Assembly: GCA_916610825.1 (NCBI GenBank) | Contig: OU744450.1 | Location: 12,351,307 to 12,415,306, forward strand | From: Haliclystus octoradiatus | Lineage: Eukaryota > Cnidaria > Staurozoa > Stauromedusae > Haliclystidae | DNA: 64,000 nt | Direction of reading: 5' to 3' | Part shown: piece after piece, positions 32,220 through 44,609 of the stretch | Position numbering within the stretch: position 1 is the first letter of the stretch | How the letters are laid out: each line of letters starts with the position of its first letter | Made by a program: the position numbers and the translations under genes | Notes under the pieces: model-generated | The model's database searches: none | What the model was told of the DNA's origin: nothing | What the model saw: only the letters and a program-made list of their open reading frames with translations

Positions 32220-35147
32220 TTTCGTCTTCATCTTCAGTCTCCCCTTAAACTTTCACTCCTTTCTTTGTTTGCATCTTCAATCTCTGCTTGGGCTTTGAGT
32301 CCCAACTTTGTCATCGTCTTTCCTCCTTGCCCTCACTTTTCATCTCCACTTCAGCTCATGACTCCCATATTCGACTTCATCTTCAACCTCCCCTTAAACT
32401 TTCACTCCTTTCTTTGTTTGCATCTTCAATCTCTCCTTGGGCTTTGAGTCCCAACTTTGTCATCGTCTTCCCTCCTTGCCCTCACTTTTCATCTCCACGT
32501 CAGCTCATGACTCCCATATTCGACTTCATCTTCAACCTCCCCTTAAACTTTCACTCCTTTCTTTGTTTGCATCTTCAATCTCTCCTTGGGCTTTGAGTCC
32601 CAACATTGTCATCGTCTTCCCTCCTTGCCCTCACTTTTCATCTCCACTTCAGCTCATGACTCTCATATTCGACTTCATCTTCAATCTCCCCTTAAACTTT
32701 CACTCCTTTCTTTGTTTGCATCTTCAATCTCTGCTTGGGCTTTGAGTCCCAACTTTGTCATCGTCTTCCCTCCTTGCCCTCACTTTTCATCTCCACTTCA
32801 GCTCATGACTCTCATATTCGACTTCATCTTCAATCTCCCCTTAAACTTTCACTCCTTTCTTTGTTTGCATCTTCAATCTCTCCTTGGGCTTTGAGTCCCA
32901 ACTTTGTCATCGTCTTCCCTCCTTGCCCTCACTTTTCATCTCCACTTCAGCTCATGACTCTCATATTCGACTTCATCTTCAATCTCCCCTTAAACTTTCA
33001 CTCCTTTCTCTGTTTGCATCTTCAGTCTCTCCTTGGGCTTTGAGTCCCAACTTTGTCATCGTCTTCCTTCCTTGTCCTCATCTTTCATCTCCACTTCAGC
33101 TCATGACTCCCATATTCGACTTCATCTTCAACCTCCCCTTAAACTTTCACTCCTTTCTTTGTTTGCATCTTCAATCTCTCCTTGGGCTTCGAGTCCCAAC
33201 TTTGTCATCGTCTTCCCTCCTTGCCCTTACTTTTCATCTCCACTTCAGCTCATGACTTCCATATTCGATTTCATCTTCAATCTCCCCTTAAACTTTCACT
33301 CCTTTCTTTGTTTGCATCTTCAATCTCTGCTTGGGCTTTGAGTTCCAACTTTGTCATCGTCTTCCCTCCTTGCCCTTACTTTTCATCTCCACTTCAGCTC
33401 ATGACTCTCATATTCGACTTCATCTTCAATCTCCCCTTAAACTTTCACTCCTTTCTTTGTTTGCATCTTCAATCTCTCCTTGGGCTTTGAATCCCAACTT
33501 TGTCATCGTCTTCCCTCCTTGCCCTTACTTTTCATCTCCACTTCAGCTCATGACTCCCATATTCGATTTCATCTTCAATCTCCCCTTAAACTTTCACTCC
33601 TTTCTTTGTTTGCATCTTCAGTCTCTCCTTGGGCTTTGAGTCCCAACTTTGTCATCGTCTTCCTTCCTTGCCCTCACTTTTCATCTCCACTTCAGCTCAT
33701 GACTCCCATATTCGATTTCATCTTCAATCTCCCCTTAAACTTTCACTCCTTTCTTTGTTTGCATCTTCAATCTCTCCTTGGGCTTTGAGTCCCAACTTTG
33801 TCATCGTCTTCCCTCCTTGCCCTTACTTTTCATCTCCACTTCAGCTCATGACTCCCATATTCGATTTCATCTTCAACCTCCCCTTAAACTTTCACTCCTT
33901 TCTTTGTTTGCATCTTCAATCTCGCCTTGGGCTTTGAGTCCCAACTTTGTCATCGTCTTCCCTCCTTGCCCTTACTTTTCATCTCCACTTCAGCTCATGA
34001 CTCCCATATTCGATTTCATCTTCAATCTCCCCTTAAACTTTCACTCCTTTCTTTGTTTGCATCTTCAATCTCTCCTTGGGCTTTGAGTCCCAACTTTGTC
34101 ATCGTCTTCCTTCCTTGCCCTCACTTTTCATCTCCACTTCAGCTCATGACTCTCATATTCGACTTCATCTTCAATCTCCCCTTAAACTTTCACTCCTTTC
34201 TTTGTTTGCATCTTCAATCTCTGCTTAGGCTTTGAGTCCCAACTTTGTCATCGTCTTCCCTCCTTGCCCTTACTTTTCATCTCCACTTCAGCTCATGACT
34301 CCCATATTCGATTTCATCTTCAATCTCCCCTTAAACTTTCACTCCTTTCTTTGTTTGCATCTTCAGTCTCTCCTTGGGCTTTGAGTCCCAACTTTGTCAT
34401 CGTCTTCCTTCCTTGCCTTCACTTTTCATCTCCACTTCAGCTCATGACTCCCATATTCGATTTCATCTTCAACCTCCCCTTAAACTTTCACTCCTTTCTT
34501 TGTTTGCATCTTCAATCTCTCCTTGGGCTTTGAGTCCCAACTTTGTCATCGTCTTCCCTCCTTGCCCTTACTTTTCATCTCCACTTCAGCTCATGACTCC
34601 CATATTCGATTTCATCTTCAACCTCCCCTTAAACTTTTACTCCTTTCTTTGTTTGCATCTTCAATCTCTCCTTGGGCTTTGAGTCCCAACTTTGTCATCG
34701 TCTTCCCTCCTTGCCCTTACTTTTCATCTCCACTTCAGCTCATGACTCCCATATTCGATTTCATCTTCAACCTCCCCTTAAACTTTCACTCCTTTCTTTG
34801 TTTGCATCTTCAATCTCTCCTTGGGCTTTGAGTCCCAACTTTGTCATCATCTTCCCTCCTTGCCCGTACTTTTCATCTCCACTTCAGCTCATGACTCCCA
34901 TATTCGATTTCATCTTCAACCTCCCCTTAAACTTTCACTCCTTTCTTTGTTTGCATCTTCAATCTCTCCTTGGGCTTTGAGTCCCAACTTTGTCATCGTC
35001 TTCCCTCCTTGCCCTCACTTTTCATCTCCACTTCAGCTCATGACTCTCATATTCGACTTCATCTTCAATCTCCCCTTAAACTTTCACTCCTTTCTTTGTT
35101 TGCATCTTCAATCTCTCCTTGGGCTTTGTGTCCCAACTTTGTCTCCA
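32220..35147. repeat. 149-bp pyrimidine-rich tandem satellite array
   Basis: The anchor TTGGGCTTTGAGTCCCAAC recurs at 32288 and then every 149 bp to 35119: exactly 19 steps, 20 anchors, no length change (some anchors carry one substitution). Units differ by a few C/T substitutions (CCCTCACT/CCCTTACT, GACTTC/GATTTC, AACCTC/AATCTC). The plus strand is strongly C+T rich. Each unit seems built of four subunits of about 37 bp sharing CTTCATCTTCAATCTCC-like text. Because 149 is not a multiple of 3, the apparent overlapping open frames are by-products. Confidence 0.95.
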
Positions 35148-35800
35148 TTTTCCTCTTTATCCTTACATTTAATATTCATCTTCTTACATTTTGAAAAATT
35201 GTTGCAAATTACGCTTCATGTTTGATCCGTTAAATATTTGTACATGTGATGTTAAGCTCGTGACTCCCTTCTTCGTATTCATCTTCAATCTTCGCTTGAA
35301 CTTTGACCTCTCCCTTTGTTTCCGTCTTCGATCCCCCCCTCCAGCCTATTATTTCTTTTTCGATCTCACTTTGAGCGTTGAATTCCATATTCATATTGAT
35401 CTTCATCGTCAATCTTACCCTCAGCTCAGACTTCCTTTTCGTTTTCATCTTCAATGTGTTCCTCAGCTCAAACTTCCTACTTTGATTTGATGTCCAATCG
35501 CCTTTCAGCCTTGACTTCCAACTTCCTTTTCATTCTAGATCTTCCCTTCGGCTTGGAATTTTCTCTTCTATTTCCGCTTTAGCTCTGACTTTCCTCTTCG
35601 TCTTTATCTTCATCTTGGTTTTTCAGTTCAGTTTTTGGTTCCCTCTTCATGCTCATCTTCGAACTTTCTCTCAGCTTAGACTTTCCTCCTTGTTTTTATC
35701 TTCGATCTTCCCTTTCAGCTAAGGCGTTCCTCTTCGATATTGATCTGAGCTTTGACTTCCCTCTTCATTTTCACCTTCTTTCAGATTCGAATATGTTATC
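35148..35800. repeat. Diverged satellite flank
   Basis: Continues the same pyrimidine-rich vocabulary (ATCTTCAATCTT, CAGCTCAGACTTCC, TTCGTTTTCATCTTC) without regular 149-bp spacing. It probably represents older, unhomogenised repeats at the edge of the array. Confidence 0.7.
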
Positions 35801-37336
35801 TTCAGAATAGATGCGTTGATTTTGACCCCATTTGATGAGATTACAACAATCTCCCAATAAACAGTTCATAAATTGGTTTGCACAAGAGTTAATCAACTTC
35901 AAATCAATTGACAAGTATGACATGTGGGGCAGTTATTGATGTTAACTGAATGTTTAATTGGAGTTAAACGTTAGGATTATCTGCAGACCGATCGATTACG
36001 TGCAAGGAAGGCAGTTATTGTCTACAGGTAGACAACTACCTGTAACGATAGCAGGAGGAGGACGTCGCAATTCATAGACTGCCAGTCAATTACGGTATAA
36101 GAACGTGTGATACTCAGTTGATAAGGTGTGATCAGAAGAGGGAGTATAGATACTTGATAATGGAGAGGTGTCGTCACTCGTTCGATCGATTGTAATAAAC
36201 GGCAACGCACGGCTTGAGAGTACACGACAGTAGTTACAGATCAATCTGACCAAAGTTTGTACGGCCTCAGCCACCCACCCACTTCCAAATTAAGACAACA
36301 ATTAGGTAAGTATATTGGAATTTTCCACTGACTTAGCAGTATCACTGGTGCTTGCATGATGGCGGTGACAGAGTAGTTCCTATCGATAATGGATCAATAT
36401 GAATATGAATAGATGGTACGAACGGGTCTCATCATCTCACCTTCCAAGCACCAATGCCAAATATTGCAAACAAGACGACAGGTTTTGTTGCTCAGTTGGA
36501 AAATAATATATTGGCATATTTACCGTTTTTTATCATTACTTTCAAAGTTTGAAATATAATTAGACTTTGAAAATAGATGAGATAATTGTAATATACTAAT
36601 GTATGTCACCCCAAGCATCACCCTATCTTTGTGAAACATGCTTGAATAAGAAACTGAAGAGTTTAAAAGATCGTTCTATCCACTTCATTTTGTTTTTACA
36701 ATTTTATGAACTCTTCCTGAACTTTTCTCTGACTTTTAATAGAAAGTTCATGAAGTTCATTTTCTGCAATAATACGTTAATCGTGTTACCATAGCAACAC
36801 AGCTGTAGAAATGTTTCTGACTGTTTCTCACTGCTGTAGAAGAAGGGTATTTGTAGTTTTGATCGATAAAATTGGCATGGTCATCAGTTTGACTTCTTGG
36901 AACTCTACAGTATCTTAATCTAAAGAAAATTTCAAAATTGCCCGAAAGTCCTTTCAATTCTCTATTGAAATGGAATCCCTAAGATTTGCGGTCGTGGTCA
37001 TCAACTCGAAATTTAATCTCCAAAGACATTATTTTAATGCAACTAACAGAAGTATCATAACGTGAGCACATTTGCGATCAACATAAACCCAACAGATGAA
37101 CTGCAATCATAAAACATTGACTCTTATTCAAAATTACACAAGGATATTGCCTAGTTTTTTTCTTTCGAATGCAGTACATAGAGTAGGGAACATTAGATCA
37201 TAAGTCATTAAATTCCAATTTTTATAAATTACCATTTATTGAAACCATATATTATGATCTGTTCACTTATTCATAAAGACAAAATGTAAATTGAAGGTGA
37301 TTAATTATTATGATGTGATTTATCCATTTTCTAATT
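35801..37336. other. Intergenic, no gene seen
   Basis: Spacer between the satellite and the first receptor gene. It contains short CATGAAC-like words near 36710-36760. No coding exon or complete transposon was recognised. Confidence 0.5.
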
Positions 37337-38287
37337 CTAACACGAATCATCCATCCTAGCAATAACCCGTTTGACTCCTACAACACGAGAACGCCTTTTA
37401 TCACACCGGAAAGGATTGATTCGTTTAAGACAACGGCGTATGGTGCGGTTATATGCTATGAAAAGGGGTGCGTTGGCAACCGGGCTGAACACCCATACGT
37501 ATTGCATCCATTTCTTGGCAATTTGAACATCTTCTGAAAGTTTGACACCAACTGATAAATCTTTATATGCTCCAATAACAATACCACTTATGTATGGCAA
37601 ATATACAACAGCAACGATTGTTGCATGTGTCCTCACAAATTTAATTAATCCAAGGTCTTTTTCTCCTTTGAATCTCCCATTTTTGTCTTTTCCTATGCTA
37701 TCACGAATTTGCTTTGTAATCATTTTCTTCGCCCTTCTATAAACTGAACACGCTGCAAGTAAGCCTAGTAAACTCAAAACCGCTACCAAGTAAGCAGCTA
37801 CGGATTTATCTATCAGATACACACTACCTAAACCGATTGATATTACCATTCCAATAAATAAAACTATCAGTATTTTATCATCAGATATAGCTTGTCTGCG
37901 GTCTGTCTTTTTTCGAATAACAATGTAGCGCAATGCAGCAATAGCAGTTATTAATAACAGCGAATAATATGTAAAAATGTACCCAAAAACTTGCGACACA
38001 GTTAAAATCCATGCTGGGATTTTTTCACCATAGAATCCTTCGGAAGACATGACTGACAAATATGATACACTATAGCAAATGTCCGAAATACACATCGTTA
38101 GAATGAGCTTACCAACCGCCAACGTTGTTTGCTTAGTCTGTTTCAATGCGTAACCGAGAGCAATGCTAAAGCCAATAACTATGACAGCTACCATATCGCC
38201 AATGATTGCTATTATAGTCGTATGTATATTCAAATTGATGTTGTCTTGAACAGTAGAGATTGTATCATTTATATAAACATTCGACAT
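37337..38287 (-). CDS. Intronless 7TM receptor, paralogue A
   Basis: A 316-residue single-exon protein starting at ATG 38287 (MSNVYINDT, an N-glycosylation sequon NDT in the short outer tail); upstream in-frame codons begin only with TTG. Seven hydrophobic segments lie at about 22-47, 57-80, 94-120, 138-158, 163-183, 220-243 and 262-286. Family marks shared with paralogues B and C are KQTKQTTLAVGKLI and MCISD at the start of TM2, LRY in place of DRY at the end of TM3, DLGLIKFV before TM6, and NAPLFIAYNRT in place of NPxxY in TM7. A basic cytoplasmic tail of about 30 residues follows. Best described as a divergent rhodopsin-like receptor; ligand and G-protein unknown. A chemosensory role is plausible from the intronless, multi-copy arrangement but not shown. 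Confidence 0.85.
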   Translation of the reverse strand: MSNVYINDTISTVQDNINLNIHTTIIAIIGDMVAVIVIGFSIALGYALKQTKQTTLAVGKLILTMCISDICYSVSYLSVMSSEGFYGEKIPAWILTVSQVFGYIFTYYSLLLITAIAALRYIVIRKKTDRRQAISDDKILIVLFIGMVISIGLGSVYLIDKSVAAYLVAVLSLLGLLAACSVYRRAKKMITKQIRDSIGKDKNGRFKGEKDLGLIKFVRTHATIVAVVYLPYISGIVIGAYKDLSVGVKLSEDVQIAKKWMQYVWVFSPVANAPLFIAYNRTIRRCLKRINPFRCDKRRSRVVGVKRVIARMDDSC

Positions 38288-41200
38288 CTCTTCATGCAAT
38301 TACTTTCCTGATCTGTATTATGCAAAACAAATATTGAAGTAGAATTCATCAGTGGAAAATATTTCAAACGGAACATCAAAATAACCCAATTAGTAGATTA
38401 AGTGATTTATTCTATTATAATAATGCGACGTTCGATACAGTCCATATCTAGCCATTGGAGATGAAATCATTCTAATTTCACGTTAAATTTATGCAACTCG
38501 TTCCATAAGATCTTCTCCAATAAACTAATTGTTTATGCTAGATATATTATTGAGCGAACATTTAGCTTTGACACTCACAAAAACAATTGTTTCTTCGCAA
38601 TCCAATTGTAAAAATTTAGCCTTTGTGATACACATGATGATTTATTGATGATTTCGTATAAGAGATGTATCTTTTTTAATTAGACAGTAACTACTTTTTG
38701 TACAGGTACAATTGAAATCGAAACAGTCTCAAAAACCTTTTCCCTTATGTCCAACACAATGATTTAATTAAAATTATATCAATGTTTAAATTTTCTTTGT
38801 GATTTTTATTTCAAATGTCTATCATTTTATTTTCATCCAGCTTAGCTGTACTATAGTACAAACACATATATGATACCATGGTATTAATTATCAACCAAAT
38901 ATTCAAGTTTCAATAAAAAGTCCCAGCTGCTTTCTATTGTCTATAGTGTTTCGAATTGTTTGCATTTCAGCTGTTGATAATTCATCATTTTTAGGATTTC
39001 ACTGAAATCATACTATACCATGGCATAATATAGAAAATACAATCAATACTATATAGCTATATAATGATGTTGATCACTGCCGTTGAATGGTGGCTTAAAA
39101 ATAGGGCTTCTTTATTATCATTTTTTGCTTATTTTTATATTCTGTCTAGCATGAATACCAACAATAATAATAATTACAAGAACCGGAAGGAAAATTCACA
39201 CAATTTTAATAGCACTGTTGCAACTAAGTCAAAGACTTGACAATCTAGCTCGCGAAATTATCAGTAAAATATATCAATAATCTTTCGGACTTGGTAATAC
39301 GTTTTTCTTATTTCTCTGTTAATAATGTGCACAAGGAACGTTCTACTATTACATTATTGAACAAGACAATCAATTGAATCAAAACGCCTTTTTGCAAAAC
39401 CAAAACACTCCAAAAAGCAAAATCGAAATGATGATATAACAGGGCAAAAAGCGGAGGTGGAAAAAGAGCAGTGAAATTCTCAACCACGATGACAGCTGCA
39501 TCAAAATATTTTCGATACGTTTTGGTTTTATGACAATCAAAGGCGCCGTACAGGCTAAACACTTCTGAAGTGTAAAATGTGTTTATACTTTTCTTGGTAT
39601 TATTAATCTTTTGGTAATAAAAATATGACGTCCTACACCAGTCATCAATAGTCCTCTGGACAGTTTCATCCGACGTCCCCAGTAAGTCGAAATTACTACG
39701 AAGAGACTACACCTGTAACGACTTCATTCAGCTGGGATAGACGGGACTTGAGCCACAGTAAGGGAAAATTCTAGAATCATAGACGCGTTTCGAAATAATC
39801 AATTCTCGTTAGTTTCAATATTATATTTGTGATTTAATAGAGCAGCAGAGAGGCATAACTTTTGGGATCAGATTTCTATGTTCATTGTTCATTGTAGGAT
39901 ATATGAAGTCGATACAAATTTATTGTCAAAAAAGCGGAGAAAAAATACTTCCATTTTGGATTCTGCTTCTGAGCTCGCAACGGAAATCTTAACTAGAAGA
40001 ATTTTACAGAATTAAAGAATTTGCAACATTAATTGACACTAACCAAGAAAAGTTTATATCAAAAGAACCCTAAATGGTCCCAATAAGGATGTCGAGATGG
40101 ATAAATAGAATAATAAGTAGAAACAATAGAATACCAGTTACACGCAATGCGTGTTGTAGAGTCTACATGCATATTAGCTTGCATGGGGGGCAATAACGCC
40201 AGTTAATACATTATTCAAAGATTATTGTTTGATTTATGAGGACCTATGATTAAAATGGTAAAATCTATATACAGTTACGCGCTAGACTAGGTCTACAAAA
40301 TTCGAAAGAAACACAAATAGCAAAAACTGACTAATAGCAGATAATATGAGATACATTATTTACACATTTAAGTGGCAATGTTATTTCTTTGTACATTTTT
40401 TCTTTTTCTTTAACTGTGAGACTTGTTGATGGCAATTCATAGATTTACTGGATACCCGTGGATAACCCTTGAGCATGCTACATATAGCCGACCAGAAGTG
40501 CTAAAACTGAAGTTCATAATATCTTTAATATACTTGCAATTTCTTCTTTTCATTATTGCCAAGAAATAATTTCATAGCGGTCCGAGATGAATCGGATAAT
40601 GATAGGTGAATCTGATTCTTCAAGTAGATTAATTTATAATAACATCCTTGTAGAGATCATCATCATCAAATTAATCACGTGTTTGGTAAATTAAGTTTAA
40701 TAGCGCAAATGTTTTTTCAAAGTTGTAATAAAGAAGCAAATCATTCCTAAATGCTACTTATTAGTAACCTGAATTTGAAAAGGATATCAAGTGAGATTCT
40801 ATTGCCCTCTATTCTTTTTCATTAATTCAATCAGATCACAATTAGTTGGTCATCAATTGAGCACTGGGCGGCATCGGTACTAACGATTTGTAACCTGAAT
40901 TCAATCTGAAACTAATTTTTATGATAGATAAACATTTATATGAATGTGTGTATTTCACTCGGGGTTTTAATCTAAAGTTTTACACTTTGTTCGAGCTTTA
41001 TGTATCAATTCTTAATTCTCGTTATTTTGTGCCTGTTTACAACTTGCATTACTGCATAAGCGAGCTCAGAGTTTTGACTCATCTTTGCCTCTTGTCGTGC
41101 TAATAAAATAGGCTCACGCAATATTGCTGAACACAGTTGAACTTGTGAAATGGCTAGTTTTCATTGATGATACTATGATGACGTTGATATCTCTTCTTAT

Positions 41201-41576
41201 CAAGCAAAATTGTTGAGTATTTTTGCGCAGCTCGCTGCTTGTTCTGTACTACTGTCATTAAAAGCTAAAACTTGTCACATTTCATGTGTTTGTAAATTCG
41301 TTACTTGTCACATTTCATGTGTTAGTAAATGCGTGAACTTTCGCTCCATTTGCAAATATAAATAGCCTAGATAGATAATTCAAATTTGAAATACTTGAAT
41401 TCAGCAGAATATATTCCTGTAAAATTTCCTTCTTGTATAAAAATAAGTTCCCATAGTCATGCAATTTCTAAAGCATATCGAAAAATTTAAATTTAAATTT
41501 CACAATTTTATTATTCCCGTGGGTCTTTATATAATTACTTGATACATCCTTGTCATTCTAAACATGTTTACATTAA
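38288..41576. other. Intergenic, no gene seen
   Basis: AT-rich spacer of 3.3 kb. Around 41215-41375 there is text (CGCAGCTCGCT, CTTGTCACATTTCATGTG twice) related to 42595-42665 on the other side of the Harbinger-like element. No convincing exon. Confidence 0.5.
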
Positions 41577-42433
41577 AGGGCCATTTACACTGCAGCAAAA
41601 AAGGCACGGTACTCATCAATTAACACCCGAGGTGTTAACAAGAATGCGGCCCGTGCTGTTTTTTTTTTCAGGGTTTACACAGCTTATTAAAAACTGCTTT
41701 CAAGATCGCCCGTGCCTATTTTTACGCGGGCCGAGATTGAAAACTTAAAAACTGAATTATAGGTTTCTCATTATTTAATGGTTTTACAGGTGAAATTCGA
41801 TAAATTGAGATTCAATTATGTTAAATAACTTGTAAGGATTCCGTTGAACTGAAAATCACTATGTTTTTCATCAATTATAATATTTAAATTTTTGTTACAT
41901 TCCTATCTCCATTGAGCAAAATTCAAATACATTTGGGTTAGTCTTTCACCTCCTGAACATGCTACCACGCCAGATCAGTATTTCTGTGACAAAAGACACA
42001 TCTAAATTTACGCTCCGCACTCGTAGTTACAATTTGCATAATTAAACCTTATACTACAGAAACTTCATTAATTTTCAAAAGAAATACGTCAGTAACAAAA
42101 TATGCTTAATGTGCTTATCTAGCTTTGGTAATCTTTAGTCTGTTACTGATTTTATTAGAAAACCTCATAATTCCACTGTAAAGAGACGCAACTTCTACGA
42201 TGACGTCATAATTACTGCAAAACGGCACGGTGCCCACTTTTTGAGCGGGCCGAGACTACCTCGAGAAATGATCTCGGCCCGATCAAAATAGTAGACACGG
42301 TGCCGCTTTTCAATGTCTGAAAAAGCCGTTTAGACAGTGTTTTTGCTTGGCCCGTACTCAAAAACACTTGACACGCCTTTGATGTGTTAATTGACGAGTA
42401 CCGTGCCTATTTTGCTGCAGTGTAAATGGCCCT
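41577..42433. mobile_element. PIF/Harbinger-like non-autonomous element
   Basis: The inverted ends begin AGGGCCATTTACACTGCAGC on both sides and continue for about 40 bp including GCACGGTACTC. The 3-bp target duplication is TAA (41574-41576 and 42434-42436). Both the end sequence style and the TAA site fit PIF/Harbinger. 857 bp; the interior has further GGCCCGTG/CACGGGC words and no transposase. Confidence 0.85.
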
Positions 42434-42436
42434 TAA

Positions 42437-44609
42437 AACAACAGAAGCGGCGCCGATCATCTGAAAACCATGACAACAAAGAAAAGGACACCCACTTGAC
42501 AGAAAGAGCGACACTGGCCTTGTAAATATCCTATTTTTTTTGTCGATAATCATTGTTATCTCTTCATTCAATAAAAATCTAGGATAAATTATCAGCGCAG
42601 CTCGCTATTTGGACTACGACGATCATTCTAAGCTATAAATTGTCACAGTTCATAGATTAATAAATACGTGAAATGAACACATACATACATACACACAGGA
42701 GCGACGCACGGATCTCTATTTTTATGTAGATTAATCAATTGTAATCTAACCTTCAATCCAACTATAATAGAGTCACATCTAAATCTTGCAGTTTGATTGA
42801 TAATCTTCTTATTTAATACTAGCGATTGTTTGTATATTAAATTATTTCATTGTTTCTATATTTCTAGTCTTTTGTTGTGTGTACGTCTCACACAATGGTG
42901 TAGTTTACAGATAATCCGTTAGTGGGAAATTATGCAATCATTTTTGTCGAGATATGTTCGTACCTCGATGCAATCATATGATGCAATGTATGGAAATCAT
43001 GAATTTTTGACGTTGTTTAAATATGAATTAAAATTTTTATTGAAAAATGTTTTGATTGAAAATTAGATGCGGAATTTTGTTTTTTGAACAAAAAAAACTA
43101 AACATGTGAATTTTATGATAATTTAAATAATTCGTATCAGTAAGTATAAACACAATATTCGTCGTGATATTAGATTTATTGTCGACTGTGACAGTCATAG
43201 ACTTGGGGTTATTGACATACGATTATCATCAAGTCAAAGTATCGCATGGCTTCTTTCCTCATGACAATATCAGCTTGCTTTGGTTACCAAGTTATACTAT
43301 TACTATCTTAAAATATTGAATATTACAGCATTAATTTTTTATATATTTATTAAAGTGCAAATGACACCAAAAAATGCATTTTCCGGAATCGCGTAGTCCA
43401 TGCAAAATAAATAGGAAAGGTGCAGTAATTTTTCGATTTTGACTCTTATGCTCAGTTATTTAATGTTGAAAGTACCATATTTCAAAAATAGTGCTCCTTC
43501 GAAAGTCGGAACTCATGTTGAAATGACAAGAGAGCCCACTTTGAATGTGAATTGTAGAGTTTAGAGAGGTTTGGCTTCATATCCTGAAGAACAACTCGCC
43601 TCCGCTCACTTAGTTGGTCATGGTATATGCCCCACAATTGTTCAAATTTTTCTCGTTTTTTAAATTTTGTTTGACGGTATCTGACATTGCAAGTTACATG
43701 TCGAGGGTGCACCTGGTTTAATTCATATACATCAATTTGTCAAATCGGGACCGCTACTTATGAATAATTTCAAAAGCTGAAAAAAATAATCCTTGTACAC
43801 CTTGTGCAGTGGAGGTGTTGGACCGATCAAACAATAATTTTAAGGTCAAACCCTTCTTAGCTCAAATGCATATAAAATGGTCATAGCAACTGGAAAAAGA
43901 TTACAAAGTTGCTATATGATGTCAAAATTTTTATATATCACGATCCCATTCTCAAAATACGAATCGGACTTTCAGCGAAGTCTTAAATAAGATTAGAATG
44001 TGGTATATTTTGCAAAGATTGTACTAGAAATGTTTGGTGCTTCACCAAGACTTCCAGCTGTGTGTCGATAGTGGTCGCATGACTGCACCTTGCGAATTAC
44101 AGGTGCATACTTATTTTGAAAATTGAAATGCTATTGAGTCAATATATCAATGTTTTGATCCAATAACACAATGGGATATATGGCCATCACAATAACAGCG
44201 CAAGCATTTATATATCTATATATCTTTATATCTATTGGAATAATTTATTTAATATCGCCACCAGCAGATGGCTCAAAAATTGCTTTAAAAGATTTCATTA
44301 AATTATCAGTAGCGTGGAACAGATATCAAATGTGACAATCTTTTTGTAAAATCTAACTTTAGGAGATCGAATATGAACAATAGAATGATAGCAATTTTCA
44401 AGATTGGTACATTAATTGAAAATTGTAATGATTAATGAAAAAGCAAAGATTCAAAGGTACGAACAGAAATAATAAGCATTCAAAAACGAAATTCAATAAC
44501 CCGGCAACAAATTATGTGAATTTACCAAGTGTCTAGTAAACATGTGGATCTTTTCCGCAGTTTGCTAATTTGGAGTTGGCTCTTTGATCTCTATTTTTAT
44601 CAATTAAAA
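42437..44609. other. Intergenic / upstream of receptor B
   Basis: 2.2 kb without a recognised gene. An open frame of 76 codons on the minus strand near 43482-43712 has no family resemblance I can see. No TATA or other promoter element is claimed. Confidence 0.45.

Noticed and set aside
32220..35147. Possible CRISPR-like array because of regular spacing
   Set aside because: Whole 149-bp units are alike; there are no variable spacers, and the genome is that of an animal.
32288..35225. About twenty overlapping 100-residue open frames in the 149-bp array
   Set aside because: The period is not a multiple of 3, every frame is the same low-complexity translation beginning with TTG, and all stop at the same repeat position. 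They are a by-product of the satellite.
43482..43712. 76-residue minus-strand frame upstream of receptor B
   Set aside because: No motif or paralogue, in AT-rich intergenic DNA, length compatible with chance.
44529..44609. 27-codon N-terminal extension of receptor B
   Set aside because: Starts with GTG and would place a hydrophobic stretch before the conserved short outer tail; the ATG at 44610 matches the length of the paralogues.
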